Shown one piece after another: positions 55,941-64,000 of a stretch of DNA of 64,000 nt. The notes below the pieces were generated by a model. The model saw only the letters and a program-made list of their open reading frames with translations, was not told the origin of the DNA and ran no database searches. The position numbers were made by a program, and so were the translations under genes. Each line of letters opens with the position of its first letter. Position 1 is the stretch's first letter. This DNA is from Frondihabitans sp. PAMC 28766 (GTDB lineage Bacteria > Actinomycetota > Actinomycetes > Actinomycetales > Microbacteriaceae), in NCBI RefSeq assembly GCF_001577365.1, contig NZ_CP014514.1:62001-126000 (forward strand). Direction: 5' to 3'.

Positions 55941-55958
55941 CGATAATCCCTATTATCG
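55941..55958. repeat. Inverted repeat near recombinase gene, possible recombination site
   Basis: CGATAAT and ATTATCG are separated by CCCT, about 50 bases upstream of the recombinase start. This AT-rich palindrome contrasts with the GC-rich surroundings and has the size of a tyrosine-recombinase core site, but no second copy was found in the window. Confidence 0.35.
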
Positions 55959-55959
55959 C

Positions 55960-56580
55960 TGGCTCAATATTGTGGGTGGAACAGAGACGCCTTTGCCAGG
56001 ATTTGAGGGTCCCGGAGAGTCCAAAGGACCCATTTCGTCATTCCGGTGAGTTCGGCGGAGCTCGATTCTTCGGCTGGCTTGTCAATTCTCATGAGCCTTG
56101 CCACCCCGCACGGCCGCCGATTGCTGCGCTGGTGACAGTCCCGAGGCGAGCCGTGAGCGGCCCACGCAGGCTCGCCGGGCTCCGCTTACCCGACCTAGAG
56201 TGGGGTTCAGCGACGACACGGATACGTGAGGATGGACGAGGGTGTAAGTGAGCTCGAGCGTCACCGACTCGCTGCCGACACGACGGAGCACCCTAGCCGC
56301 GGGCAAGAAGGTCGACCTCTGGGGGTCCCGTTCCGCTTGCGGGTCGGTAGGAGTTCTCGGCTACATTGCCAATCGGATTCTCACGGCAGCATTGCCTTTT
56401 CTCAAGGTGCGCAAGACGCAATCCGGCGGCGGACCTGAACCTCGAATACAAGCCCTCGCGGCCAAACTCCCTGGCGTGCCCTGCCCTCGACTCTGCTGAT
56501 GCGAACTGGAATCAGGCACTGGAATCCGCGCCACTAGGCAATCTCGACCACCCTTTTCTCGATCGAAATCGGCTGACCCG
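55960..56580. other. Intergenic region before the replication origin
   Basis: No supported gene. Short plus-strand frames near 56226-56499 contain a hydrophobic-looking stretch (GVLGYIANRILTAALPFLKV) but no start or family can be defended. Confidence 0.35.
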
Positions 56581-56589
56581 ACCTACGGC

Positions 56590-56659
56590 ATTCTCACGTT
56601 CTCCTGCCGCGCCGTCGTTTGGCAATAGAACGTGAGAATTGGCACGAGAACGAGAGAAT
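56590..56659. repeat. Inverted and direct copies of AGAACGWGAGAAT
   Basis: A 13-base inverted repeat (ATTCTCACGTTCT at 56590-56602; AGAACGTGAGAAT at 56627-56639) with a 24-base loop is followed 20 bases on by a direct copy, AGAACGAGAGAAT (56647-56659). A weaker copy lies near 56697. The regular 20-base step places sites on the same DNA face. The site lies between the recombinase region and the iterons and could be a binding site for a plasmid regulator or a second replication element. Confidence 0.6.
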
Positions 56660-56847
56660 GACAATTTGCCGTGAGATCACCCAGCAAAAAACCCTGGAAC
56701 GAGAATCCTTGGACGCAGATAACCCAAGGCCGGAATCTAGCCGCTGAATCCTCCGCAAGGCAACTGGAGACGACTTGGCAGACTGCGGCGAAATCCCGAG
56801 TGCGGAGGGCGCGAACAGAGTACCGGCGTGCGGTCGACCTGTGAGGG

Positions 56848-56856
56848 TTATCCACG
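56848..56856 (+). promoter_or_regulatory. DnaA box (8 of 9)
   Basis: TTATCCACG differs from the consensus TTATCCACA in the last base and lies within the first iteron cluster. Confidence 0.55.
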
Positions 56857-57036
56857 AGTCAAAACGATTTTGCGGGCCGCGAACAAAGTACCCAACCAAC
56901 GCGCATGTACTTTGGTCGCGATTCGGCACTCTGTTCGCGTCGAATCGGTACTCTCCTCGCGCTTCTCGGTACTTTGTTCGCACGCCGATCCACGATCGAC
57001 ATCCCGGATGCGCTCAGGCAGGCCGATCGGCGCGCC

Positions 57037-57045
57037 TGTGAATAA
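57037..57045 (-). promoter_or_regulatory. DnaA box
   Basis: TGTGAATAA is the exact reverse complement of the relaxed consensus TTATNCACA. It lies at the edge of the AT-rich gap between iteron clusters. Confidence 0.6.
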
Positions 57046-57732
57046 CTCCCCTAGTAGTTCTCCTATAAGACCACCCGTAACAAAATGGCTTCTTAAGGTG
57101 ACCACAGAAGAAAAATCTCTCGTTCCAAACATGGTAAAAAGCTGCAGGGATGAAGAACACACTCCGCGCGATTCTGAAGCCCGTCTCGAACTGCATGTGG
57201 CCCTCAGCGCGTCAGAATCGCACCTCTCGGCGCCGAGGTAGGCCGAGGACGGATCAGCAGTCGATTGGGCGCTCCTCAGGAGCTCTGACAGGCTCGCAGG
57301 GATGTGTGACTCGGTCATTGACGTCGGTACTCTGTTCGCGCCCGTAATCGTGGGTACTTTGTTCGCGCGTGGCGGCTCTGCCCTGGCCTGTCGGTACTCT
57401 GTTCGCGCGATCATCACTGTTCCGAAGGGTGACACCGTTGTGGGGGGTTCTATTCGCGCCATTGTCGCTCGCTTGGTCGATACTCTGTTCGCGCATCGGG
57501 CCGCCGCCGGACAGTCCCCGCGAACAGAATCCCCCACCCTAGATTTCAGAGTGGTTCCTCGTAGGTACTTTGTTCGCGGGGGCATAGGTACTCTGTTCGC
57601 ACCCTCACGCACCCCTACTCCCAGAAGGCCTGTAACCTGGCTCGATGGTTAGGAAAATAAGCCGCGCGAACAGAGTACCGATAGTCATGGGCGCCAGGTA
57701 ACGCCGGATCGGTACTCTATTCGCGGCTGACG

Positions 57733-58749
57733 TCAGACCTTGAGGATGCGCTTGGCGGTTGTCGTGGGGACGGGAGTCGGGCCCGGGAACAGGACGAAGA
57801 AGTTCTGGTCGTATTCGTAGCGAAGCGCGGGGAACACGATTTTGATCTCGATGAGAGCCTTCAGGAACTGGATCTTGAAATCGCGTTCCCGCTTGGTCTG
57901 CGATCCGAACTGCACGTAGAGGTCCGACCACTTGATCCGGGTCGGCCGCTCGAGGGACCACAGCCGGTAGCCGAGCCAGATGTAAATGTCGATTCGGAGG
58001 GGCGCCGAACCAAGAACGCGAAGAGCATCCAGATCAACGGGGATGGGATGCGCCTTGATCGAGTCGTAGAACGGCGTCGAAAGCCTCACCTTCGAGGACC
58101 AGAGCCCCTCCATGGTCAGGTCCTCCCGCTCACTGAACCAAAGCTGTACCTCGTCGGCGATCTGGAAGTACTTCTGCGCGACTCCGTAGCCGGCACCCGC
58201 CTCGCCGAACGCGATGCCTTCGACTGACAGCTGCGAACCGAAAACGCGCTGCATCTGGTCGCGGAGGCGGGCGCGATTCTTCCCTCCCGCGGTGACCCCC
58301 AGCTTCTCCATGAACGCGTTCATGGAGGCACCCAGCTCGAGCTCCGGTGAATTCGTGCGGTAGGCCTCGGATGCCATCCACGTCATGATGTGGCGGGGCA
58401 GGATCCCGAACGGGTAGGCGTTGATGTCGCGTCCGTCTGGCGTCGACATGGCTGCGGGTCGCACGCGGAGCGTGATCGGTCCGTTGCGGCGGACCCAGAA
58501 GCTCTGATCGCCCGGGTCGTTGTAGGGCAGGGTCACTTGGGCCCAGACGCGCGCGGAGAAGCCCACGTTGTAGTCGATCTTCTCTGTCATCTCGCGGTTG
58601 CCGGCGAAGTTCAGCCGGTCCACCTTCCCCCGTGACATCTCGGGCATTGCCGACGACCCGACAGCGCCAAACCCGGCCGCCTCTATGGGAATGTCCTCGT
58701 ACCTGCTGGCCAGTTCGGTGCCGGGAGTACTGTCGTCGGTGTCGCTCAT
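57733..58749 (-). CDS. repA: Plasmid replication initiator, RepA_C family
   Basis: A 338-residue protein matching the plasmid RepA family: an N-terminal part with ILPRHIMTWMASEAYRTNSP and GGKNRARLRDQMQRVFGSQL, then the typical C-terminal block HPIPVDLDALRVLGSAPLRI, DIYIWLGYRLWSLERPTRIKW and FKIQFLKALIEIKIVFPALR, ending FVLFPGP. It should bind the neighbouring iterons and open the origin. ATG at 58749 is preceded by GGAGGGG and is chosen over an upstream start at 58776. It is transcribed towards the iterons. Confidence 0.9.
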   Translation of the reverse strand: MSDTDDSTPGTELASRYEDIPIEAAGFGAVGSSAMPEMSRGKVDRLNFAGNREMTEKIDYNVGFSARVWAQVTLPYNDPGDQSFWVRRNGPITLRVRPAAMSTPDGRDINAYPFGILPRHIMTWMASEAYRTNSPELELGASMNAFMEKLGVTAGGKNRARLRDQMQRVFGSQLSVEGIAFGEAGAGYGVAQKYFQIADEVQLWFSEREDLTMEGLWSSKVRLSTPFYDSIKAHPIPVDLDALRVLGSAPLRIDIYIWLGYRLWSLERPTRIKWSDLYVQFGSQTKRERDFKIQFLKALIEIKIVFPALRYEYDQNFFVLFPGPTPVPTTTAKRILKV

Positions 58750-58899
58750 CGGGGTTCCCCTCCGGGACGTCGTCACGGTTCACGCAACCGCTCCCCCGCG
58801 GTGCTTCGCGGGTCGTTGGCGTACAGCCAGAATGGCTCAGATCGCGCGAAATCCCGCGCAATCATGCGGCGTGTTCTAGCCTCTTCGCGCCCAACGATG

Positions 58900-59406
58900 C
58901 TACGAATGCGCGAGGCTTCCTTGGTCGCCTCGAGCGAGCCCTTTCCGGCCTCCGTCGAACCTTTTTCCGTTGTTGTATGTCTCCTCGAGACGGCGGGTTT
59001 CGTTGACGATCAGCTGCATTCCCAGCTCCCTGAGGGACGAGACGCCCTCGAAGGCGCGGGCAGCGCCGAACGCAGCTCGGAATGCGTCCCGATCCTCTCT
59101 GCGTAGGTCGAAGGTGAATTTGACCAGGTCGTCCGCCGCCTCTCCTGGAAGGAGTTCCGTGGCGGACCGTCGCTGGGGTGAAGGTGCACCCCGGCGTGCT
59201 GTCGGCACCGGCGGGACTTCGACAGCGGCTCTAGAGGGTTCGTCCGTGAGAAGCCCGGGGTCAGCGGTCAGTTGCTCTGCGGCGGGCGTGGTCGGCGCCG
59301 CCGTTCTATTCGATCGAAGAAGCGTGCTGGTCGCACCGGCGGCGGGGGAGGCCACGCGTCGCGGCGGAGGACCGCCTACGCTGCGGTTCACGGGTGTGTC
59401 AGACAT
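58900..59406 (-). CDS. Small protein after parA, candidate centromere-binding partner
   Basis: A 168-residue protein. The first 85 residues are disordered and rich in Pro, Ala and Ser; a folded C-terminal part reads DDLVKFTFDLRREDRDAFRA, followed by a helix with SSLRELGMQLIVNETRRLEE. The strand-helix-helix layout resembles a ribbon-helix-helix or related DNA-binding unit. It starts inside the end of parA (8-base overlap), the place of the parB partner in small partition operons. It is not a Spo0J-type ParB. The DNA target may be the repeat cluster upstream of parA. Confidence 0.65.
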   Translation of the reverse strand: MSDTPVNRSVGGPPPRRVASPAAGATSTLLRSNRTAAPTTPAAEQLTADPGLLTDEPSRAAVEVPPVPTARRGAPSPQRRSATELLPGEAADDLVKFTFDLRREDRDAFRAAFGAARAFEGVSSLRELGMQLIVNETRRLEETYNNGKRFDGGRKGLARGDQGSLAHS

Positions 59407-60352
59407 GAGCTTCCTCCGTCGCTGCTTCGGCTTCCTTGGCCATGAGTCGCGCGATCATCTCGCTTGTGACGGCTTGCAGGCTGTCCGCGACGGACTGGGC
59501 CGACTGAGGTCCGGGTGATTCGACGGCCTCGCCCTTCTTGAGGCGCTCGTACCATTTCGGGCTCTTCCGCACCTTGTCGTCGAGCTCATGCACTAGCAGT
59601 CCCTTGTCACGTGCGGAGGCGGCGGTGGCTTCCGCGTGCCGGACATAGTTTTCGAAGACGACGTCTCGTGCGGCCTCTCCCCCGAGGTCGGCGACGACCT
59701 TCGCTGCGAAATCTGCACGGACTCGACTCGCCGACGCTCCCGAGGCGAAGAGAACTACTCCGAGGAGATCCAGATCCGGGTTGAGGTCGATGACCTGGTC
59801 TAGCCGCTCGGCGGTGAGTTTCAGGCCCTTTCGCGAGGCGTCCTCCGTCTTCGCGGGGATGAGGATGTAGCGGGCTGCGGCGACAGCGGCGGACTGGATG
59901 ATGTCGTTCCCGGGCGGGCAGTCCAGGAGGATGACGTCGTATTCCCCCGCTATCCGGTCGAGGACACGCGCCAGGCTCAGTCGTGCTTGCTGCAGGGAAT
60001 CGCCGCCTCGGGTCGACTGACTGACGAGGGTCGCTGCGGCGTTCTCGATGAATCGTCCGCCGACGAGGACGTCGAGGTTCGGTCGAACGTTGCTGGCGGG
60101 GTGGGCGAGGTCGTCGGGGTAGGTGAGCGCTTTGGACAGCGCTTGGCCGTCGTCGTCGATGGCTGTGCCTGAATAGCCGAGGTCCAGTCCGAGGTTCCCC
60201 TGGTGGTCCAGGTCGACCACGAGTGTGCGCCAGCCGCTTGCGGCGAGCATTCCGCCGATATTGGCGGTGAGGGTGGTCTTCCCGACTCCCCCTTTGCCGT
60301 TGATGACCGCGATCACCCGCTGGAGGTTGATGCGTTCGAAGGGCTCAGCCAT
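59399..60352 (-). CDS. parA: ParA-type partition ATPase
   Basis: A 317-residue deviant-Walker ATPase: VIAVINGKGGVGKTTLTANI (Walker A with the signature lysine), LVVDLDHQGNLGLDLGY (A') and VILLDCPPGNDIIQSAAVAA (Walker B). It lacks an N-terminal HTH, as in type Ib or chromosomal-like ParA proteins. It drives plasmid segregation. ATG at 60352 follows GGAGAGAC; the open frame upstream passes through the repeat region and is not coding. It forms an operon with the small downstream partner. Confidence 0.93.
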   Translation of the reverse strand: MAEPFERINLQRVIAVINGKGGVGKTTLTANIGGMLAASGWRTLVVDLDHQGNLGLDLGYSGTAIDDDGQALSKALTYPDDLAHPASNVRPNLDVLVGGRFIENAAATLVSQSTRGGDSLQQARLSLARVLDRIAGEYDVILLDCPPGNDIIQSAAVAAARYILIPAKTEDASRKGLKLTAERLDQVIDLNPDLDLLGVVLFASGASASRVRADFAAKVVADLGGEAARDVVFENYVRHAEATAASARDKGLLVHELDDKVRKSPKWYERLKKGEAVESPGPQSAQSVADSLQAVTSEMIARLMAKEAEAATEEAHV

Positions 60353-60379
60353 GTGTCTCTCCAAGATCAGGTGTATTAC

Positions 60380-60720
60380 GCGTCCAAGGCTAACTGGGTA
60401 ATCCGGGCACCGTGGGTAACCCGGACAGTGCACCTTGGAACCAATTGATGCAAGGTGTCGCTATCCGGGACGTCCGGGTCACCTGAAAGTATAGGCAATG
60501 CAGGACTCCCCGGAGAAACCGGGAAACCTGGCAAACCCGGATAGCGAGAATATCCGGCTAACCAGGAAACCCGGGCAACCGGGATAGCGCCGACAACTGA
60601 GGCCAATTACTGTCCGGGACACCCAGAGATGCCAGACACCCCAGGTTCCCCGGCATTCCCGGACAGCGTGAAATCGCGCAGAATCGACGAATCAGATGTG
60701 CTAAACCATCCGGGTCGATC
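60380..60720. repeat. CCGGG/CCCGG repeat cluster, candidate partition centromere
   Basis: Upstream of parA about seventeen short words of the form CCGGG, CCCGG or CCGGA occur in both orientations, many inside longer units such as AACCCGGATAGCG, ATATCCGGCTAACC, GGGCAACCGGGATAGCG and CTGTCCGGGACACC. The flanks of the units are AT-richer and partly repeated (GATAGCG three times, GGTAACC-like words twice). Such a field of short repeats next to parA is typical of a centromere and parA operator. No ORF is supported here. Confidence 0.7.
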
Positions 60721-60851
60721 TTGGGGTTCTCGCCTCAGCGGCCCGCACAGGGCCCGTGGGACGCTAGCGTGATTCTGAGGTGAGGGAGAAAACGATCGGT
60801 CCCGAGATGCGCCGCGACCTTCCACTGCAGGTCGATCATTGAGTTGTGGCA

Positions 60852-61102
60852 TGGAAGATCGGGTGCAGTCCTCACCCACATCGCCCGCTGTGGAGATCGT
60901 TGTCGACTCGCCTACTCCGTGGGAGGCCGTGAAAACGGTGCGGTCGCAGAAGGAGGGGCGATCCCGCAGGGAGGGTCATCTTCGTCAAGGCGAGGAAATG
61001 ACCCCAGCGTTCACCCAACCAGGCGACTACTCGCTGGCGATCTCACGAGCCCGCGCCCGCTCCCGACGAGAGGGAGCCGAGGTAGCTCAGTGGTGCAGGT
61101 AG
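60852..61102 (+). CDS. Possible small hypothetical protein
   Basis: An 83-residue frame starting ATG 60852 (EDRVQSSPTSPAVEIVVDSP) and ending REGAEVAQWCR. It is polar and has no known domain or clear ribosome site, and its end overlaps the convergent zinc-binding gene by 16 bases. It may be spurious. Confidence 0.22.
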
Positions 61103-61383
61103 GCGAGGGTGTGTTCGTCACACAGCGGCCACGGGAATGTGTCCCCGTCGTCAAGGGTGACGTATTCGGGGGCGGGGAAGGATGCGCGTCCGCCGCAACC
61201 GTCAACCGTGCATTGGTCGACCATCGGCCACCGGCGCCCGTCGACCCCTAGTTCTTCCTCACGACGAACGTTGACGATGGTGCCGGTCTCCCCGTCGATA
61301 GCCGTCAGGGCAAGGGACGAGTCACTGGTCGTGGTGACGGGTGTGGTGCGGGGAGGACGGTTGTCACGGCAGCGCAAGGACAT
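61087..61383 (-). CDS. Small putative zinc-binding protein
   Basis: A 98-residue protein whose C-terminal half contains VDQCTVDGCGGRA and FPWPLCDEHTLAYLHH, giving a C-x4-C...C-x2-H pattern likely to hold a zinc ion. The N-terminal half is polar and threonine-rich. Proteins with this pattern are common in actinobacterial plasmids and phages but have no set role. Confidence 0.6.
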   Translation of the reverse strand: MSLRCRDNRPPRTTPVTTTSDSSLALTAIDGETGTIVNVRREEELGVDGRRWPMVDQCTVDGCGGRASFPAPEYVTLDDGDTFPWPLCDEHTLAYLHH

Positions 61384-61627
61384 GCCCCCATTTTTCCACC
61401 TTTACCTGCACGGCCTGTCACCGCCCGTCGCCGCGAAGGAAACCCACCACCCGTGGTCCCTGCCATCCGCAGCCTCTTCTCGCGTCCACCCCAGTTATTC
61501 GACCCCCGGAAGTGGTGATTCCAGACGCGGGGTGCTGAGTACCTCGAGCGGGGGTGTGGGGGATCGTTGGTTCGGCGGAGTAGCTTCCAGGGGGTGCGGC
61601 AGGGGGCTGCACAGGACGGGACGCCTC

Positions 61628-62395
61628 ATGCTTTTAGTCGGTAAGACCATCATCGTGACCGGCGGGAATTCCGGGATTGGCGAGGCGATCGTGATCGCTG
61701 CCGCTCGGGAGGGCGCGAACATTGTGATCGACTATGTCGCACACCCGGAGGCGACGACGTCTCTGATCGAGCGGATCGAGAAGGAGGGCGGTAAGGCCGT
61801 TGGCGTTGACGCGGATGTCAGCAAGGCCGAGGGCCTGCACCGGATGGTGCAGACGGCGGTCGACTCGTTCGGCCGACTCGACGTGATCGTGAACAACGCC
61901 GGAATCGAGACCCGAACGGGGATCCTTGACACGACCGAGGAGGACTTCGAGAAGGTCATGGCGGTCAACCTGAAGAGCGCGTTCTTCGGCACCCAGTTCG
62001 CAGCGAAGCAGTTCATCGCCCAGAAGACAGCCGGGCTCGTGATCAACATCTCCAGCGTGCACGAGGACTGGCCGATGCCCGGCAACATCGCGTACTGCGT
62101 CTCCAAGGGCGGCACGCGGATGTTGACCCGGACCGCGGGCGTGGAACTCGGGCCGCACGGCATCCGCGTCGTCAACGTCGCACCCGGCGCGGTGGACACT
62201 CCGATCAACACCTCGACCACGTCGGATCCTGCGAAGTTGAAGCAGCTCGATGCGGCGATCCCGGTGGGTCGTCTTGCGGAGCCGGATGACATTGCGGAGA
62301 TGGTGGTGTTTTTGGCGTCGGGGAAGTCGTCGTACATGACCGCGACGACGGTGTTCATCGATGGCGGCATCATGCAGGGCAGCGTCGGCCTGTAA
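61628..62395 (+). CDS. SDR-family glucose 1-dehydrogenase-like oxidoreductase
   Basis: A 255-residue classical short-chain dehydrogenase. The cofactor motif is TGGNSGIGEA (residues 11-20), NNAG is at 89-92, and the catalytic set is Ser142/143, Tyr156 and Lys160 in YCVSK. The end GRLAEPDDIAEMVVFLASGK with FIDGG is typical of glucose 1-dehydrogenases and 3-ketoacyl reductases. Glucose as substrate would agree with the other sugar genes, but it is not proven. It converges on the MIP channel gene. Confidence 0.9.
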   Translation: MLLVGKTIIVTGGNSGIGEAIVIAAAREGANIVIDYVAHPEATTSLIERIEKEGGKAVGVDADVSKAEGLHRMVQTAVDSFGRLDVIVNNAGIETRTGILDTTEEDFEKVMAVNLKSAFFGTQFAAKQFIAQKTAGLVINISSVHEDWPMPGNIAYCVSKGGTRMLTRTAGVELGPHGIRVVNVAPGAVDTPINTSTTSDPAKLKQLDAAIPVGRLAEPDDIAEMVVFLASGKSSYMTATTVFIDGGIMQGSVGL

Positions 62396-62427
62396 TCCGT
62401 CCGGCCCGGACGGTAAAGCAGGCCAGG

Positions 62428-63285
62428 CTAAAGCGCCCGGGTCGGGGCGGGCCCGCTCCGTGGGTGGTGTCTGCCTGTGGGGAGGGAGGTGCCCATGGTG
62501 GAGTGGTACCTCGGGTCGTGGAACAGTTTCGTGGTGAGGACTTCGGTGTGGCGGGCGAGGGAGAACAGGGCGGCGGCGGTGGCTGCGCCGAGGAGGGGCC
62601 CGAGGACGTAGATCCAGTAGCGGCCTAGGTTTCGCGCGATGAGTGCCGGGCCGAGGCTGCGGGCCGGGTTCATGCTGGTTCCGGTCACGGGTGCAAGCTG
62701 CCAGACCAACACCGTGATGAGTAGCCAGAGGAGCAGGGGTGTGAACCGTGCGGTGCGGTGGTGGCTGGTCATGAAGAAGATTGCCAGCAGCAGGCAGGCG
62801 GTCATCCCGGCCTCCACGGCGACAGCGAGAACATCAGGGACACCCGCCGCGGGTGTGGTGAGCCCGTCGGAGACGCTGACTGCTTGGTTCCGCCACAGTG
62901 CGTGGGCGGCGAGGGTGCCGGCGATCGCGCCGGCGAACTGGGACACGAGGTAGCCGAGAAGATCATGCCAGTGGACTTTTCGTTGCGTCCAGAAGGCCAG
63001 GGTGACGACCGGGTTCAGGTGTGCGCCGGAGCGCCGCCCGAGCGGGCTGATCGCTATGAGGCTACCGGTCCCGGCGAAGATCAGCCCGGTCAGCAGCAGC
63101 CTCTCTGATATCGGCAGGGCCCGTATGGGTGAGGCGGAGCCGAAGTCGAAGCAGATGGCTGAGACACCGACGAACAAGACGATGGCGGTGCCGAGAAGTT
63201 CGCAGAGCCACTCAACAGGGTGAAGACCCGATTGCGGTACCGTCGCACCGGTCCTCGGCGATGTCGAGGCGTGTGGTGTCGTCAC
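62428..63285 (-). CDS. MIP-family aquaporin or glycerol channel
   Basis: A 285-residue six-helix channel. The two half-helix motifs are RSGAHLNPVVTLAFW (first NPV form of NPA) and TGTSMNPARSLGPAL (second NPA with the following Arg). An extended, proline-rich tail follows. The first motif being NPV may alter selectivity. Its GTG start overlaps the stop of the GH15 gene (GTGA), so the two are co-translated: a glucosidase and a water or polyol channel suggest compatible-solute handling. Confidence 0.9.
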   Translation of the reverse strand: MTTPHASTSPRTGATVPQSGLHPVEWLCELLGTAIVLFVGVSAICFDFGSASPIRALPISERLLLTGLIFAGTGSLIAISPLGRRSGAHLNPVVTLAFWTQRKVHWHDLLGYLVSQFAGAIAGTLAAHALWRNQAVSVSDGLTTPAAGVPDVLAVAVEAGMTACLLLAIFFMTSHHRTARFTPLLLWLLITVLVWQLAPVTGTSMNPARSLGPALIARNLGRYWIYVLGPLLGAATAAALFSLARHTEVLTTKLFHDPRYHSTMGTSLPTGRHHPRSGPAPTRAL

Positions 63286-64000
63286 GTCGTGGTTGCACCT
63301 CGGGCGGTGTCATGGCGGGGGTCGTGTGCGCTGGCGGGCTTGGCGTCGTCGTGGGGGTGTGTCTGTCCGGCGAGGCGTCTGCGGCGGTTGCCGCGGGAGT
63401 GGTCAAGGGCCGCTTCGATGGCGTCCGCCGCGCGGACGAGGGCGAGGTGCGAGAGGGCTTGGGGGGTGTTGCCGACGTGGTGCCCGGTTGCGACTTCGAT
63501 CTCTTCGGAGAGCATGCCGACGTCGTTGCGGTAGCCGACCAGGCGATCCATCAAAGCGGTCGCATCGTCGAGGCGCCCACTGCTGGCGTACTGCTCGGCG
63601 AGCCAAAACGAGCAGGTCAGGAACGGGTTCTCGGTGCCGGTGAGGCCATCGATTCCCGACTCTGTGCGGTACCGCACGAGCAGGCCGTCTTGCAGGAGGT
63701 CTTTCTCGATGGCCTTGACGGTGCCGAGCATTCGCGGGTCGCGGGCGTCGACGTAGCCGACCTGTGAGAGCTGCAAGAGTGACGCGTCGACTTCTTTGGA
63801 CCCGTACGACTGCGTGTAAGTGTTGCGCTCCTTGTCGAAGCCGTTGGTCTCGATCTCGTCGCGGACCTTCTCGCGAAGTTCCATCCACCGCTCGACCGGG
63901 CCGTCGAGGTGGAACTGCTGCACACCGCGCACGGCCCGGTCAAGGGCTGCCCAGATCATGACGCGGGAGTGGGTGAAGTGCTGGGCGGGCCCGCGGATTT
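63282..64000 (-). CDS. GH15 glucoamylase/trehalase-like hydrolase, 5' end outside window
   Basis: The minus-strand frame enters from base 64000 and encodes the C-terminal 238 residues of a GH15 enzyme: AQHFTHSRVMIWAALDRAVR, NTYTQSYGSKEVDASLLQLS, GTENPFLTCSFWLAEQYASS and GMLSEEIEVATGHHVGNTPQALSHLALV, the last with the catalytic base Glu. It resembles glucan- or trehalose-cleaving family members of actinobacteria and is a different subgroup from the enzyme at 37919. It leads directly into the MIP channel gene. Confidence 0.9.
   Translation of the reverse strand, partial: IRGPAQHFTHSRVMIWAALDRAVRGVQQFHLDGPVERWMELREKVRDEIETNGFDKERNTYTQSYGSKEVDASLLQLSQVGYVDARDPRMLGTVKAIEKDLLQDGLLVRYRTESGIDGLTGTENPFLTCSFWLAEQYASSGRLDDATALMDRLVGYRNDVGMLSEEIEVATGHHVGNTPQALSHLALVRAADAIEAALDHSRGNRRRRLAGQTHPHDDAKPASAHDPRHDTARGATTT

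Larger units (their letters stand above)
56810..57725. repeat. Iteron array of the plasmid replication origin
   Basis: About sixteen copies of GGTACTYTGTTCGCG on either strand: 56810 (minus), 56878 (minus), 56906, 56925, 56947, 56968, 57326, 57353, 57393, 57447 (poor), 57479, 57519 (minus), 57564, 57587, 57665 (minus) and 57711. They form two clusters with a gap at 56983-57325 that contains a DnaA box and a relatively AT-rich stretch (57045-57140), a likely melting region. The array ends eight bases from the rep stop codon, so the iterons lie downstream of the initiator gene. They are the expected binding sites for that protein and for copy control by handcuffing. Confidence 0.9.

Noticed and set aside
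56848-57612. 254-residue minus-strand open frame through the iteron array
   Set aside because: Its repeated ANRVP words are simply the iterons in translation; the rest has no domain and no ribosome site.
61076-61100. tRNA-like start (GCCGAGGTAGCTCAGTGG)
   Set aside because: It resembles the 5' half of a tRNA, but no acceptor stem partner, anticodon loop or T-arm follows, and the bases overlap the end of a protein gene on the other strand.

Overview
The window is high-GC (about two-thirds G+C by eye) actinobacterial DNA that reads as a large plasmid or plasmid-like replicon, most likely from a cold-living member of the Microbacteriaceae; the taxon is an inference. Plasmid identity rests on a compact replication and partition block at 56.6-60.7 kb: an iteron array with DnaA boxes, a RepA-type initiator, a Walker-type ParA, a small overlapping partner gene and a repeat-rich candidate centromere. 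The cold or light lifestyle is suggested by a cell-wall-anchored ice-binding protein (29.3 kb) and a microbial rhodopsin (33.5 kb).

Layout. 0-10.5 kb: a histidine kinase fused by deletion to its response regulator; a small redox pair next to a MarR regulator; a TetX-type flavin monooxygenase divergent from a tetracycline-repressor-like TetR with two tetO-like operators; two serine recombinases; a GntR-controlled membrane gene. 10.5-27 kb: a membrane gene split by an IS3-family element with a clean 4-bp target duplication, two ECF sigma genes, a sensor kinase, a solute-binding protein, two exporters, an aldose epimerase, a relic of a tyrosine recombinase, an IS21 element and an IS5 relic. 27-32.7 kb: an SGNH-GAF fusion, the ice-binding adhesin, a complete IS3 element and a methyltransferase stub.

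33-54 kb is the metabolic core. It holds the rhodopsin and an AI-2E-family permease, cytochrome oxidase subunit I, a GH15 glucosidase, a desaturase-like flavoprotein, a two-gene gluconate-type dehydrogenase (subunit 3 plus GMC subunit), a second aldose epimerase, a ClC channel, and a MarR-CtaG-CcdA-SCO/TlpA-rhodanese series for oxidase and thiol maturation, then a Na+/H+ antiporter. Many of these genes overlap by ATGA or GTGA, so they are probably translated as coupled units. Together they suggest light-driven proton pumping combined with periplasmic sugar oxidation and aerobic respiration. 61-64 kb carries an SDR glucose dehydrogenase, an aquaglyceroporin and a second GH15 enzyme that runs off the window.

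A striking feature is that at least twelve otherwise intact genes or gene segments are broken by single-base losses, nearly all in short homopolymers and all in the same direction. The simplest reading is an unpolished long-read assembly, so these genes are probably intact in the organism. Other lesions (the kinase-regulator fusion, a 29-bp hairpin in istB, a stop codon in an IS3 orfB, an internal deletion in an IS5 transposase) do not fit that pattern and look real.
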